From Litoreibacter halocynthiae (GTDB taxonomy: Bacteria > Pseudomonadota > Alphaproteobacteria > Rhodobacterales > Rhodobacteraceae): 64,000 nucleotides of DNA. The notes beneath the pieces were generated by a model. It saw only the letters and a program-made list of their open reading frames with translations. It did no database searches and was not told where the DNA came from. Below, piece after piece: positions 17,153 through 25,845 of this stretch. Made by a program: the position numbers and the translations under genes. Location: NCBI RefSeq assembly GCF_004365635.1, contig NZ_SOBH01000002.1:558001-622000 (forward strand). The letters run 5' to 3'. The first letter of the stretch is position 1. The number at the start of each line of letters is the position of its first letter.

Positions 17153-19084
17153 CTACCCCTTCTTCTCCAAATACCGCCGCTTCGCTTCTTCGCTCAGCCC
17201 AAACTCCCGCACCATATTTGCAATCGCCACCTCGTCCGACTTGTCGGCATAACGGAACTCGCTATCGGCGTAGCGGTTGATTTCTTGGATCACCATGTCG
17301 ACCGTGATCGGCTGGCGTAGCTCTTGGATCATGGCCTTTTTGTCGTCATACCCCTTGAACAGGAACAGGTCCGGCTCCTCCATCCATTCGTCCGGCAGCT
17401 CGAAGTCCATTGCGCGGACCTTCACGGCGTCGGTGATGTTCTTGATCGCGCGGCCGGTGAAGCGGTGGTCGGCCTCTTGGATGCCTTTCAGATATGTCCC
17501 CAGCTTGGCGATCGTATCCAAGCTACCTATGTCCTTCGACACCCGCTCATAGACCCTCAGCAGCCCGTCCTCATGCGGCTTCGAGTGCCCCTCGAACGAT
17601 GCGGCGACGGCCTTCTTGATTTCCTGCGCGGCAAAAACCGTGTGGTCCCCCAAGGGAATGTCGTGGTTCTTGCCCATCAGCAGCGCCAGAATGTCGATAT
17701 AGTCGTCCCGCGTGATCGGCCCGTCCACAAGGAACCGAGCGCCCGCCCGCTGGCGCAGGGCGTCATCCACGTTTTCCGGGTAGTTCGAGAACATCCCGAA
17801 GGTGCAATTCCCGCGCACCACGGTGTTGGCGCCCGCGAAGCTTTCCATCAGCACGGCAGTAATCTCCAACTGACCGGCGGAGGACTGACGATCCCCACGC
17901 TTGCCCGCCAACTGGTCAATGTCGTCAATGGTGCCGAAGCCGATCACGTTCGGATCGATCACGTTGTTGATGAACGCCTTGGCATTCTGGCCGGACTTGC
18001 CCTGATAGCTGTCGATATTATCCGTCGAAAGGTTTTGGTAGCGGAACGGATATCCCGCCGTCTCGCAGTAGCCAGACACCAGCCCCGCCATCATCTGGAT
18101 CAGCGTCGTCTTCCCCGTCCCCGGCGCACCGTCGCCCATGAAGGTGAAGATGAAGCCGCCAAGCTCCGCAAACGGGTTCAGCTTGCGGTCGAAATCATAG
18201 GCCATCAGCATTTTGGCCAGTTTCATCGACTGGTATTTGGCGATATGGTTACCGACGACCTCGTTCGGTTTCTTGAAGGTCATCGTCAGCTTGGTGCCCT
18301 TGGCCGCGTGGGCGGGGGTGAAGCCGTTGATCGTCAGGTTGTCCGCCTCGACACGGTAGGAGGCCGAGTTGAACGCCGCCAGTCGCGGCGCGTTCTGGGC
18401 GCGCAGGGCGACCTTTTCCATCACCTGCTCGGCATAGGCCAGAACGGTCGCGACCAGCTTGGCGTCGTCCGTGGCGAACAGGGTCAGGTCTTGGTCCAAT
18501 TCCCACAGCGCTCCGTGCAAGGCCAATTGCGCGTTGTCGGTCAGGATTTCCTCTACTCCACCGATCTCCACCGATACCTCGCTGGCCTGCGACGCCAGCA
18601 GAAAGGACGTCGCATTGGCAAAGGTGAACAGCACCGCCAAGGCTTCCGCCGCTAGCAATTCGCCAAACTCCGCGCGGCGGGCTTCCGCGACGCGGCCTGC
18701 GAGGTTTTCCTTCTTCAATTCCGCCAGACCCGTGGCTTCCGAGAACGCCTCCCCAGCCGCCAGTGCAATCGCCAAAGCGCGGCGAAGGCCGCGCAACACA
18801 CTGGCCTGAACGGCGGAGGGCAACACATCCTCGCCCACGCCTTCCACCCGCTCGATCAGCCGCACGCCCTCGGGCCGCGCGGTGGAGCGGGTCACCAGCC
18901 CCGGCGTGGTCGACCGGAACCGGCGGCGTGTGCCCAACCCTGCGGATTTCTCCGCCTGCGGGGTTTCTTTCGCCTTCGCGATGCGCGGCGTGTGGTCCAC
19001 GCCCTCCAGCATCGCCACCGCCGCCGCGTAATGCTTGCGGATGTCGTCTTCGGTCAATTCCATCAAATCGGCTGATTGGCTCAT
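17153..19084 (-). CDS. AAA+ ATPase with long N-terminal domain
   Basis: A 643-aa protein. Residues ~320-330 carry Walker A (GDGAPGTGKTTL); about residue 383-388 is a Walker B-like IGFGTIDDIDQ. The DDALRQRAGARFLVDGP segment near 440 fits the sensor/arginine-finger region of AAA+ proteins, and TGRAIKNI near 560 fits sensor 2. The first ~300 residues contain a helical region (FGELLAAEALAVLFTFANATSFLLA) of unknown fold. No protease or helicase domain is attached, so it is probably a remodelling or chaperone ATPase. It sits in the middle of the nine-gene operon, 30 bp after the preceding gene. Confidence 0.8.
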   Translation of the reverse strand: MSQSADLMELTEDDIRKHYAAAVAMLEGVDHTPRIAKAKETPQAEKSAGLGTRRRFRSTTPGLVTRSTARPEGVRLIERVEGVGEDVLPSAVQASVLRGLRRALAIALAAGEAFSEATGLAELKKENLAGRVAEARRAEFGELLAAEALAVLFTFANATSFLLASQASEVSVEIGGVEEILTDNAQLALHGALWELDQDLTLFATDDAKLVATVLAYAEQVMEKVALRAQNAPRLAAFNSASYRVEADNLTINGFTPAHAAKGTKLTMTFKKPNEVVGNHIAKYQSMKLAKMLMAYDFDRKLNPFAELGGFIFTFMGDGAPGTGKTTLIQMMAGLVSGYCETAGYPFRYQNLSTDNIDSYQGKSGQNAKAFINNVIDPNVIGFGTIDDIDQLAGKRGDRQSSAGQLEITAVLMESFAGANTVVRGNCTFGMFSNYPENVDDALRQRAGARFLVDGPITRDDYIDILALLMGKNHDIPLGDHTVFAAQEIKKAVAASFEGHSKPHEDGLLRVYERVSKDIGSLDTIAKLGTYLKGIQEADHRFTGRAIKNITDAVKVRAMDFELPDEWMEEPDLFLFKGYDDKKAMIQELRQPITVDMVIQEINRYADSEFRYADKSDEVAIANMVREFGLSEEAKRRYLEKKG

Positions 19085-19114
19085 TCTATCTCCGTTGGCG
19101 GGTAAACCCCCGCC

Positions 19115-20245
19115 CTATCTGTAAGAAACTACACGCCCCGCAGGGCTGACGACAAACTTGCGCACGTCATGAAATCCGGCGGGGTTCTTCTCTGCCAGCA
19201 CCTGAAACGGGCGTTGCGGCAAAATGATCGAGCGTTCAATACTCGTCGTTCCCGTCTCCGCCCCGCGTCCGCCGAACGGGTCGAGCTTGAAAATCTCGCG
19301 CTCGACAGTGCTGAACCAGCCCTTCTTCTCCATCTCCGTGCGCTCTGAATGGAGGTCCTCGACCGTCCATGCCAGCGTCCAATCCTCGCCCACGGGGCCT
19401 TGCGCCTCTTCCAGCACCTCGCGGATCGGGCCGGATTGCTGGGTAAACGCCGACGAATACATCGGCCCCACATGGACACGCCGCAGGCGCTTGGGGTGCA
19501 GATCGTCAAAATCACGATCGAACCCTTGGGCGATGGTCAGCAGCTTAAGCCCTGCCGAGCCTTGCGCGGTCAGGTGCGCCTGCGCCGACGGCCAACGCCG
19601 CGCGTCTTTGGGCAGCGCCACTTCCCCCGTGTCCTCGACATCCATCAGGTAGATCGTCGGCACGTTTTGCTGGCTGTCATAGACCGCCCAGTGCAACAGG
19701 TAGCTGCGCCGCTCGTCCGTGTTACCGGTCCAAAGCGCCTGCGGATCATTGGTCGCCCAGAACAGCCCGCCCTTGGCCAGCGCCTCATAATACAGCCGCT
19801 GCGACATGGCGTATTGCAGCTTGGTCGGCACGGTCAGATCGCCCACGATCTGGCGCACCATCTCGTCTTTCAACTCCTCGACCGAGCGCATTCCCGACAG
19901 ATGCGCCTTGGCCTGCTGCGCGTCATTGGCCATCTTCATCAGTTCTGCAAAAACTGGAAACCCGCTCTCGTGGCGGTCAATCGACAGCGAGCCGAAGAAC
20001 ACGCCGGTATCGCGTCCCGTCAGCAAATACTTGTGGCTGAGCGCGCGAAAGGTCTGCGCAATCCGCGTCACGTATTCCGAGATGATGCCGACATCCGATT
20101 TGGAGAACGTCCGCTCCACTTCCATCTCGGCGGCCACGCGGGCCAGATGGCCGGTGATCCGTTCGAACTTGGAGAAATACCGCCGTGCTGCGAGGTCGTC
20201 GGTCAGGCCGGAGTGGTCAGCGGTGAGGTTGAGGTCTTCAGTCAT
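19115..20245 (-). CDS. Conserved protein of unknown function, partner of the AAA ATPase
   Basis: A 376-aa soluble protein (MTEDLNLTADHSGLTDDLAARRYFSKFERITGHLARVAAEMEVERTF...). The ATG at 20245 is used; the in-frame extension to 20308 would overlap the upstream gene. The N-terminal ~100 residues look helical, and a central VPTIYLMDVEDTGEVALPKDARRW segment has a β character. I recognise no known domain (possibly a DUF6384-like family, unverified). The constant adjacency to the AAA gene (30 bp gap) suggests a functional partner. Confidence 0.6.
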   Translation of the reverse strand: MTEDLNLTADHSGLTDDLAARRYFSKFERITGHLARVAAEMEVERTFSKSDVGIISEYVTRIAQTFRALSHKYLLTGRDTGVFFGSLSIDRHESGFPVFAELMKMANDAQQAKAHLSGMRSVEELKDEMVRQIVGDLTVPTKLQYAMSQRLYYEALAKGGLFWATNDPQALWTGNTDERRSYLLHWAVYDSQQNVPTIYLMDVEDTGEVALPKDARRWPSAQAHLTAQGSAGLKLLTIAQGFDRDFDDLHPKRLRRVHVGPMYSSAFTQQSGPIREVLEEAQGPVGEDWTLAWTVEDLHSERTEMEKKGWFSTVEREIFKLDPFGGRGAETGTTSIERSIILPQRPFQVLAEKNPAGFHDVRKFVVSPAGRVVSYR

Positions 20246-20246
20246 C

Positions 20247-20570
20247 TTAAATCCCAACGCCCTTTCCAAAAAGCTTGAAGGTCGGCCGAAATGCAAATCG
20301 AAGTGCATCAGAAAATCGGTCGATTTGGCGTCGTTCGGCTGCCTTCAAGACCGACCTAGCTCCGGAAAAGATAAGAAACGACGTACCAAAAAAACCTAAC
20401 ATGAACAAAACTTCTTCTATTGTCGTCCTCGCATCAGAAGAAACACCAAGCCAAGTCAAAAATGGAACTGCTTTTAAGACCCCGTAAAACAGCAGCAAAT
20501 AGATAGCGACAAGAGCAATCATTAACGTCCATAGGCTCGCGAATGTGCGCAACCAAGTTTCAAATCTCAT
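20247..20570 (-). CDS. Small membrane protein of the AAA/coiled-coil operon
   Basis: A 107-aa protein with two long hydrophobic helices (TLMIALVAIYLLLFYGVL and IEEVLFMLGFFGTSFLIFSGA) and a basic C-terminal tail (RRQIDRFSDALRFAFRPTFKLFGKGVG). The start could be ATG 20570 or GTG 20585; neither has a well-spaced ribosome binding site, so coupling to the upstream coiled-coil gene (about 20 bp away) is likely. The sequence is AT-richer than its neighbours. Function unknown. Confidence 0.55.
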   Translation of the reverse strand: MRFETWLRTFASLWTLMIALVAIYLLLFYGVLKAVPFLTWLGVSSDARTTIEEVLFMLGFFGTSFLIFSGARSVLKAAERRQIDRFSDALRFAFRPTFKLFGKGVGI

Positions 20571-20591
20571 GCCTTTTAGAGACACCTGGGC

Positions 20592-21668
20592 TTAGGCCCC
20601 ATACAGGTTCTTGTCGTGCTTCTCGACGATCTTCTCGAACCGCCGCGCGAAGCGCTCATCCGCTTTCGCCTTCTGCTCCAGCACCTTGCGGGCGAAGACC
20701 ATTTGGTCCTCATGGGCTTCCATCATTTCGGACATGCGCGCGTTGGTGGCCGCACCGATGCCAGCCATGGCGGATTGCGCCTCTTGGTCGGTTTTCACGC
20801 CAATCTCGTTGATCTTGTGCGCCACGTCCTGCTGCTGCGCCGTTTTCAACGATTTGGTCAGCGCGTCATACAGCACCACGCGTTGCTTGGTGTCGGTTTC
20901 CAGCTTGTTGATCAGCACCATCTGCGTCGCCGCCTGATTTTGCAGCGAGTCGATCCAGGTCTTGCCCTGCTCGATATAGCGTTCCAGCGTTTGGCTTTTG
21001 GCAAGTTTGACCTGCTCCGCCTGCACCTTCTCGTTATAAAGCGTGTTCAACTCGGCCAGTTTAGTCTCCAGCTTGGTACGCGCAGCGGCGTCCTGCTCGA
21101 CCGAGATTTTGTTCTCCAGCTCGATAATCGCAGGGTCCATCGCAACGACTTCCGCACGCAAGGTTTCCAACTCGCCCACGGTAAATTCACGGTCATCGAG
21201 GGTCACGGTCAGGTTGGTTTCAACCTTTTCCTTTTGCTCGTTCAGGACAGCCAACTGCCCTTGCAGCAGCGCCACGATAGTGTCGGATTTCCCGATCAGG
21301 TCTTGCAGCTTGTCGTCAATCGACGCCGTGCGCATGCGCTCTTGGCGCAGGCTTTCGGATTTGCCTTGCGAGAAGATGCCAACGAAGCTTTCCCAGCCGG
21401 TCTTGTCGCGCATGGCGGAAAAGTCCTCGGAAAAGCCGGAGGTCACGTCGTCCAGACCCATGATCAGCTCTGCAATGTTGGCGTCCATGGCAGCGGTGTG
21501 CGCGTGCACATCCTCCAGCGAGGCGTTTTCGATGTCCAGTTCCAGCACGTCGCCAGCTTCTATCTTGGCGCGAGCGCTTTCGATCTTGCTCGTCATTTCA
21601 GCAATTTTCGCTTGCGCTTCAGCTACTTGCTCTTGGCTTTCACGGACTTGCGCGTCAAAATTGGCCAT
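20592..21668 (-). CDS. Long coiled-coil protein, TelA-like in parts
   Basis: A 358-aa soluble protein, almost entirely heptad-like helices (QEQVAEAQAKIAEMTSKIESARAKIE; LVSKLETKLAELNTLYNEKVQ-type segments). The stretch ELNTLYNEKVQ...LERYIEQGKTWIDSL recalls the LxxLY...YIxxG core of TelA/toxic anion resistance proteins, but the match is only by eye. The ATG at 21668 has GAGGGG upstream; an in-frame start at 21689 is rejected. It is the first gene of the nine-gene operon, so it is probably the most abundant product. A scaffold or membrane-associated role is inferred. Confidence 0.65.
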   Translation of the reverse strand: MANFDAQVRESQEQVAEAQAKIAEMTSKIESARAKIEAGDVLELDIENASLEDVHAHTAAMDANIAELIMGLDDVTSGFSEDFSAMRDKTGWESFVGIFSQGKSESLRQERMRTASIDDKLQDLIGKSDTIVALLQGQLAVLNEQKEKVETNLTVTLDDREFTVGELETLRAEVVAMDPAIIELENKISVEQDAAARTKLETKLAELNTLYNEKVQAEQVKLAKSQTLERYIEQGKTWIDSLQNQAATQMVLINKLETDTKQRVVLYDALTKSLKTAQQQDVAHKINEIGVKTDQEAQSAMAGIGAATNARMSEMMEAHEDQMVFARKVLEQKAKADERFARRFEKIVEKHDKNLYGA

Positions 21669-21748
21669 AGATAATATCCCCTCGTTCAAATGTTATTACC
21701 ATTTACATAATGGCAAGAATTGCAGTTTTAAAGAGTTTGCCACGCCAA

Positions 21749-21785
21749 ACCCGCCCCGCGCCATAGGAAAAAGGGCGCAGCGGGT
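21749..21785 (-). terminator. Extended hairpin after the esterase gene
   Basis: ACCCGC (21749-21754) pairs with GCGGGT (21780-21785), and GCGCC (21758-21762) pairs with GGCGC (21774-21778), giving a two-part stem. It lies just downstream of the esterase stop (minus strand), followed by TTTGG on that strand. A plausible terminator separating the esterase from the coiled-coil operon. Confidence 0.4.
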
Positions 21786-21788
21786 AAA

Positions 21789-22580
21789 TTAGCCAAGCGC
21801 CGCCTTCATCATCGGGCTATCCGCGTCCCGCAACCCGTCAATCACATCAAAATGGTGCCGACCGGGCAGGATCATCTGCTTCGCGCCCCATGCCTCCGAC
21901 AGCCAGCGGGCCTGATCCAGAAATACTGGGCGCTCCTGTGCGCCGACCACCACGGTAATCGGCACGTCCAACGGCTTGCCCAAGGCGGGGCTTTCCGCCT
22001 CGGCCTCCGCCTCATCAAGCCGCAGCGTGTCGTTCATGGTCAAGGGCAGCAACGGGCGCAGGTCCGAGACGGGCGATATCGACAACACATGCGAAAGCCT
22101 GTCCGCAACGTCCTTCGGTAAAACTCCCGCCATCGCCATTCGCGCCACCAGATGCCCGCCTGCGGAATGCCCCGCGAGCACAATCGGCCCCTCTACCCGT
22201 GCCGCCAGCGCCGTGACGGCTTGCGCGATATGGGCTGTGATTTCGCCAATCCGAGCCTCTGGCGCCAGCGGATAGCCCGGATGCGCAATCGCCCACCCAG
22301 CGTTGAAAGCCCCCTCACCATAGCAGGTCCAGTCGTCCTTATGCCGTTGCAGCCAGTAGCCGCCATGCACGAACACGAACAGGCCCTTAGGGGTGCCTTC
22401 AGGCCGTATCAGGTCGAACTTCGCTCGCTCATGGTCACCATAAGCCACGTCATAGTCGCCCGCATGGGCCACCCGAAACGCCACCGACGCCGCTTCCCAG
22501 GCATCCGCATAGCTTTGGGCATCAGGAATAAATCCACCGTTTTCATATTCCAAATCAAGCTCTTGCCGGGTTTTCGTCAT
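21789..22580 (-). CDS. Alpha/beta hydrolase, HGG-type esterase (arylformamidase-like)
   Basis: A 263-aa hydrolase. FVHGGYW is the oxyanion-hole HGGxW motif of the hormone-sensitive-lipase/kynurenine formamidase group. LAGHSAGGHLVARM gives the nucleophilic serine (GxSxG). Near the C-terminus an aspartate in VVGAQERPVFLDQA and the histidine in GRHHFDVI complete the triad. The ATG at 22580 is used; a TTG lies 9 bp upstream. It is divergent from the ECF sigma gene with only ~35 bp between starts. The substrate is unknown; N-formylkynurenine is one possibility. Confidence 0.85.
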   Translation of the reverse strand: MTKTRQELDLEYENGGFIPDAQSYADAWEAASVAFRVAHAGDYDVAYGDHERAKFDLIRPEGTPKGLFVFVHGGYWLQRHKDDWTCYGEGAFNAGWAIAHPGYPLAPEARIGEITAHIAQAVTALAARVEGPIVLAGHSAGGHLVARMAMAGVLPKDVADRLSHVLSISPVSDLRPLLPLTMNDTLRLDEAEAEAESPALGKPLDVPITVVVGAQERPVFLDQARWLSEAWGAKQMILPGRHHFDVIDGLRDADSPMMKAALG

Positions 22581-22615
22581 TTTTCTCAACTTTTTTCCAA
22601 GGATTGACGCCGCCC

Positions 22616-23176
22616 ATGCGTCCTACCATCACTATGCGTATGAAAACCAGCGACGAGGCCTTGGCGCAAGCCGCCAGTGACGGGGACAGCGAGGCATTCG
22701 GCCTGCTGGCACGCCGCCACTACGACCGGTTGTTCCGCCTGTCATGGCGGCTGACGGGACATAAGGCCGATGCCGAGGACCTGACCCACGACATCCTCGC
22801 CGCCCTGCCCGCCAAGCTGCGCGGCTTCCGCTCCGACGCGCGGTTTACCACATGGCTTTACCGCGTGACGCTGAACGCCGCGACGGATCGTGCCCGCAAG
22901 GCGCAACGCCGCCGCACCGCTCGCGAGGGATGGGGGCAAGACTACACCCGCCGCGCTGCCGAGGCTGCGGAAGCTGCGCAAGCACAAGACTGGCTGACCA
23001 CCGCCATGCGCGCCCTGCCGCCAGAGCTACGCGAAACTGTGGCGCTGACACTTGGCGAGGATTTGACGCAAGCCCAAGCCGCCGAGGTCATGGGCCTGTC
23101 GGAAGGAACAATCGCGTGGCGCATGTCGGAAGTGAAGCGCCACTTGCGCGAAATGGCCACAGAGGAGGCCAGATAG
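22616..23176 (+). CDS. ECF-type RNA polymerase sigma factor
   Basis: A 186-aa sigma-70 family protein. Region 2 reads YDRLFRLSWRLTGHKADAEDLTHDILAALPAKL...FTTWLYRVTLNAATDRARK, and region 4 reads LPPELRETVALTLGEDLTQAQAAEVMGLSEGTIAWRMSEVKRHL. Start choice is uncertain (TTG 22604, ATG 22616, ATG 22634); 22616 has AAGGA upstream, somewhat far. The stop is directly adjacent to the start of the vWA membrane protein, which is likely its cognate regulator or target. No anti-sigma gene of the usual zinc type is next to it. Confidence 0.92.
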   Translation: MRPTITMRMKTSDEALAQAASDGDSEAFGLLARRHYDRLFRLSWRLTGHKADAEDLTHDILAALPAKLRGFRSDARFTTWLYRVTLNAATDRARKAQRRRTAREGWGQDYTRRAAEAAEAAQAQDWLTTAMRALPPELRETVALTLGEDLTQAQAAEVMGLSEGTIAWRMSEVKRHLREMATEEAR

Positions 23177-25219
23177 ATGCCCGAATTTAAAGATGAACTA
23201 GACAAGCTCCGCGCCGCCCTGCGCGACGCAACCCCCGCGTCGGATGAGGCTTCGAAGGAAGCGGCATTACGCGTGGCCGAAGAAAATTTCGCCAATCTCC
23301 AAGGATCGGCCACCGCCGCACGTCCTACAGATACCAGCCCGCAACGGACGGGCCTTCTGAAAGGACTTGGACAGATGTTTATGAAACCGAATTTGAAGCC
23401 AATGATGTTGGCGACATCCTCACTGGTGATTATTGGTGTGGGTGTTGTGCTGACGATGCCCTTGATGCGCTCGGATCAAGCGCCGGTAACTAGCAGTGAG
23501 CCGCTCGTACCTCCGGTTATGGCCCCTGAAGTTGACGTTGCAGCCGAGCAACCCGCGCTCGCCAAAGTCGCCGAAAGGCCCGAAACCCCTATCGCGGAAC
23601 TGGTAGAAGCCCCGCTTGAAGCAGAGGCGGAGCTATTCGTAACCGGCGATTTCGGAACAACCACCATGGCCGATACAGTCGGGTCCGCAGTTGCGCCCCC
23701 CGCGCCAAGCTCTAAACGATTGGCACGGTCCATGGGGGTGACCGCAATCGAAGGCGCGGCCCCCAGTGGCTTGACTGCCTCAAACGCAGCCCCCCTGCGC
23801 GACCGCCTCCCTCAACCACAGATCGCGCAATCCAACGATCAGTTCCCGGACGCCACGCCGAACCCGTTGAAGGTCACCTCCGAAGAACCGGTCTCCACCT
23901 TCTCCATCGACGTGGACACTGCCAGTTACTCTTGGCTGCGCTCCAGTCTGTCGCGTGGACAACTTCCCGACCCCAAATCCGTGCGCGTCGAGGAGTTGGT
24001 GAACTACTTCCCCTACGCCTACCCTGCACCCGAGGGCGATGTGCCGTTCCAGCAAACCGTGACGGTAAGTGAAACGCCGTGGAGCCCCGACACCCAACTG
24101 ATGCACATCGCCATTCAAGGCGCTCGGGTGGAAGAGCGTCCACCGCTTAATCTGGTGTTCCTGCTAGACACCTCCGGCTCCATGCAAGACGCCAACAAGC
24201 TGCCCCTTCTGGTGCAAAGCTTCCGCCTGATGCTGGGACAATTGCGGCCGGAGGATGAGGTTGCAATTGTCACCTATGCCGGCTCCGCTGGCACCGTCTT
24301 GGAGCCGACCAAAGCGTCCGAGCGGCGCAAGATCGAGGATGCATTGCTACGCCTCTCCGCAGGTGGATCGACCGCTGGCGGTGAAGGGCTGCGCGCGGCT
24401 TATGCCTTGGCAGACCAGATGAGCCGCGACGGCGAGGTGTCCCGCGTCCTGCTCGCCACCGACGGCGATTTCAACGTCGGGATGCAATCCGACGCAGAGT
24501 TGAAAGGCTTCGTGGAACAGAAGCGCAAATCCGGCACCTACCTGTCGGTGTTCGGCTTCGGACGCGGCAACGTGAACGACGCATTGATGCAAACGCTCGC
24601 CCAGAACGGCAACGGCCAAGCCGCCTATATCGACACGCTGGCCGAGGCGCAGAAGGTGCTGGTGGACCAGTTGTCAGGCGCAATGTTCGCCATCGCCCAA
24701 GACGTCAAAATTCAGGTGGAGTTCAATCCCGCAACCGTCGCCGAATACCGGTTGATCGGCTACGAGACCCGCGCACTGAAACGCGAGGATTTCAACAACG
24801 ACAAAGTGGACGCCGGAGAGATCGGTGCGGGCCATACCGTGACCGCCCTCTACGAGGTAACGCCCGTCGGCTCTGACGCCGTTCTGACCGACCCGCTGCG
24901 CTTTGGCACTGTCGCGGCGGACGGCAACACTTCCGATCTGGCCTTCTTGCGCCTGCGCTACAAAGAACCCGGCGCGACGCAAAGCAAGTTGCTGGAAGAA
25001 GTCGTGCCGGTCGGCACAGGCGACGTAGGCTCAGAAGCCGCGTTCAGCGCTGCTATCGCAGGCTTCGGCCAACTGCTGCGCGGCAACACAGCACTTCGCG
25101 AGTGGGGATATTCCGACGCCATTGCGCTGGCCAATGCCAATAAGGGCGATGATGAATTCGGCTATCGCGCCGAAGCCGTAAAGCTGATGCGATTGGCGCA
25201 GAGCTTGTCACCAAACTAA
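23177..25219 (+). CDS. Membrane-anchored vWA-domain protein (YfbK-like)
   Basis: A 680-aa protein. Residues 1-72 are a charged cytoplasmic segment. A transmembrane helix (MMLATSSLVIIGVGVVLTMPLM, about 75-96) is followed by a Pro/Ala/Glu-rich linker. The YfbK N-terminal motif (STFSIDVDTASYSWLRSSL, VRVEELVNYFPY) precedes the vWA domain with MIDAS DTSGSMQD near residue 330. A C-terminal DUF3520-like region (DVKIQVEFNPATVAEYRLIGYETRAL) ends the protein. It starts immediately after the sigma factor stop, so the cytoplasmic N-terminus could serve as the anti-sigma part. The vWA domain would sit in the periplasm. Confidence 0.88.
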   Translation: MPEFKDELDKLRAALRDATPASDEASKEAALRVAEENFANLQGSATAARPTDTSPQRTGLLKGLGQMFMKPNLKPMMLATSSLVIIGVGVVLTMPLMRSDQAPVTSSEPLVPPVMAPEVDVAAEQPALAKVAERPETPIAELVEAPLEAEAELFVTGDFGTTTMADTVGSAVAPPAPSSKRLARSMGVTAIEGAAPSGLTASNAAPLRDRLPQPQIAQSNDQFPDATPNPLKVTSEEPVSTFSIDVDTASYSWLRSSLSRGQLPDPKSVRVEELVNYFPYAYPAPEGDVPFQQTVTVSETPWSPDTQLMHIAIQGARVEERPPLNLVFLLDTSGSMQDANKLPLLVQSFRLMLGQLRPEDEVAIVTYAGSAGTVLEPTKASERRKIEDALLRLSAGGSTAGGEGLRAAYALADQMSRDGEVSRVLLATDGDFNVGMQSDAELKGFVEQKRKSGTYLSVFGFGRGNVNDALMQTLAQNGNGQAAYIDTLAEAQKVLVDQLSGAMFAIAQDVKIQVEFNPATVAEYRLIGYETRALKREDFNNDKVDAGEIGAGHTVTALYEVTPVGSDAVLTDPLRFGTVAADGNTSDLAFLRLRYKEPGATQSKLLEEVVPVGTGDVGSEAAFSAAIAGFGQLLRGNTALREWGYSDAIALANANKGDDEFGYRAEAVKLMRLAQSLSPN

Positions 25220-25236
25220 CCCCGAAAAGCAAAAAA

Positions 25237-25265
25237 AGCCCCGAGGCCAATACGGCATCGGGGCT
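25237..25265 (-). terminator. Rho-independent terminator of the F0 ATP synthase operon
   Basis: The stem AGCCCCGA (25237-25244) / TCGGGGCT (25258-25265) has a 13-nt loop. On the minus strand it is followed by a run of seven T, so it terminates the atp operon, whose last stop is at 25288. On the plus strand it lies 18 bp after the vWA gene stop and could act weakly there too. Confidence 0.85.
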
Positions 25266-25287
25266 CTAAAACAATCTCGGTCTGCGT

Positions 25288-25842
25288 TTAGTGCAGTTTG
25301 TCTTTAACCTGTGCGATGGCGTCATCGATCAAGCCGTTTTGATCCGCAGCGGTCGTCTTGGACGCCACAACTTCAGCAGCAGCAGCGATAGCGACGTTGA
25401 TCGCACGGTCACGAATTTCGCGCACGGCACCGGCTTCAGCGCTGGCGATCTGGTCCTCGGCACCTTTCAGGCGACGGGCAATCGACAGCTTCAGATCTTC
25501 CTTGGCCTGCGTGGCAGCAGCTTCGGCTTCACGCTTGGCTTCGGCGACAATGCGGTCTGCTTGCTCGGCCACTTCCTTTTGCTTGCGCTCGTAGGAGGCC
25601 AGCAGGGTTTGCGCTTCTTCGCGCAGCGCCTTGGCCTCATCAAGCTCGGCTTGAATGGTCTGGGCGCGTTTGTCGAGCATCCCGCCCAACATGCCTGGAA
25701 CCTTGAAGTAGAACAGCACCGCGATGAACAAGATGAACGCGAGCAGCACGACGAAGTTGGTGTTGTGAAGTGAGAAGAAAGGGCCACTGGCAGCCAGCGC
25801 AGGTGCGGGCAGCAATGCCGTAAGAGCGAGGAGCTTCTTCAT
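25288..25842 (-). CDS. atpF: F0F1 ATP synthase subunit b
   Basis: A 184-aa peripheral-stalk subunit. An N-terminal hydrophobic helix ([31 protein letters not shown]) anchors a long charged helix ([53 protein letters not shown]) that reaches F1. It may carry a leading signal-like segment ([18 protein letters not shown]). It is the last gene of atpI-B-E-X-F and is followed by the terminator at 25237-25265. The companion b' gene is 3 bp upstream, as is usual in phototrophic-lineage alphaproteobacteria. Confidence 0.95.
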   Translation of the reverse strand: MKKLLALTALLPAPALAASGPFFSLHNTNFVVLLAFILFIAVLFYFKVPGMLGGMLDKRAQTIQAELDEAKALREEAQTLLASYERKQKEVAEQADRIVAEAKREAEAAATQAKEDLKLSIARRLKGAEDQIASAEAGAVREIRDRAINVAIAAAAEVVASKTTAADQNGLIDDAIAQVKDKLH

Positions 25843-25845
25843 CTC

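Noticed and set aside
17324-18655. 443-codon open frame antisense to the AAA ATPase
   Set aside because: It mirrors the real gene's codon pattern (GC-rich third positions), has no ribosome binding site, and its product is Arg/His/Gln-rich with no motif.
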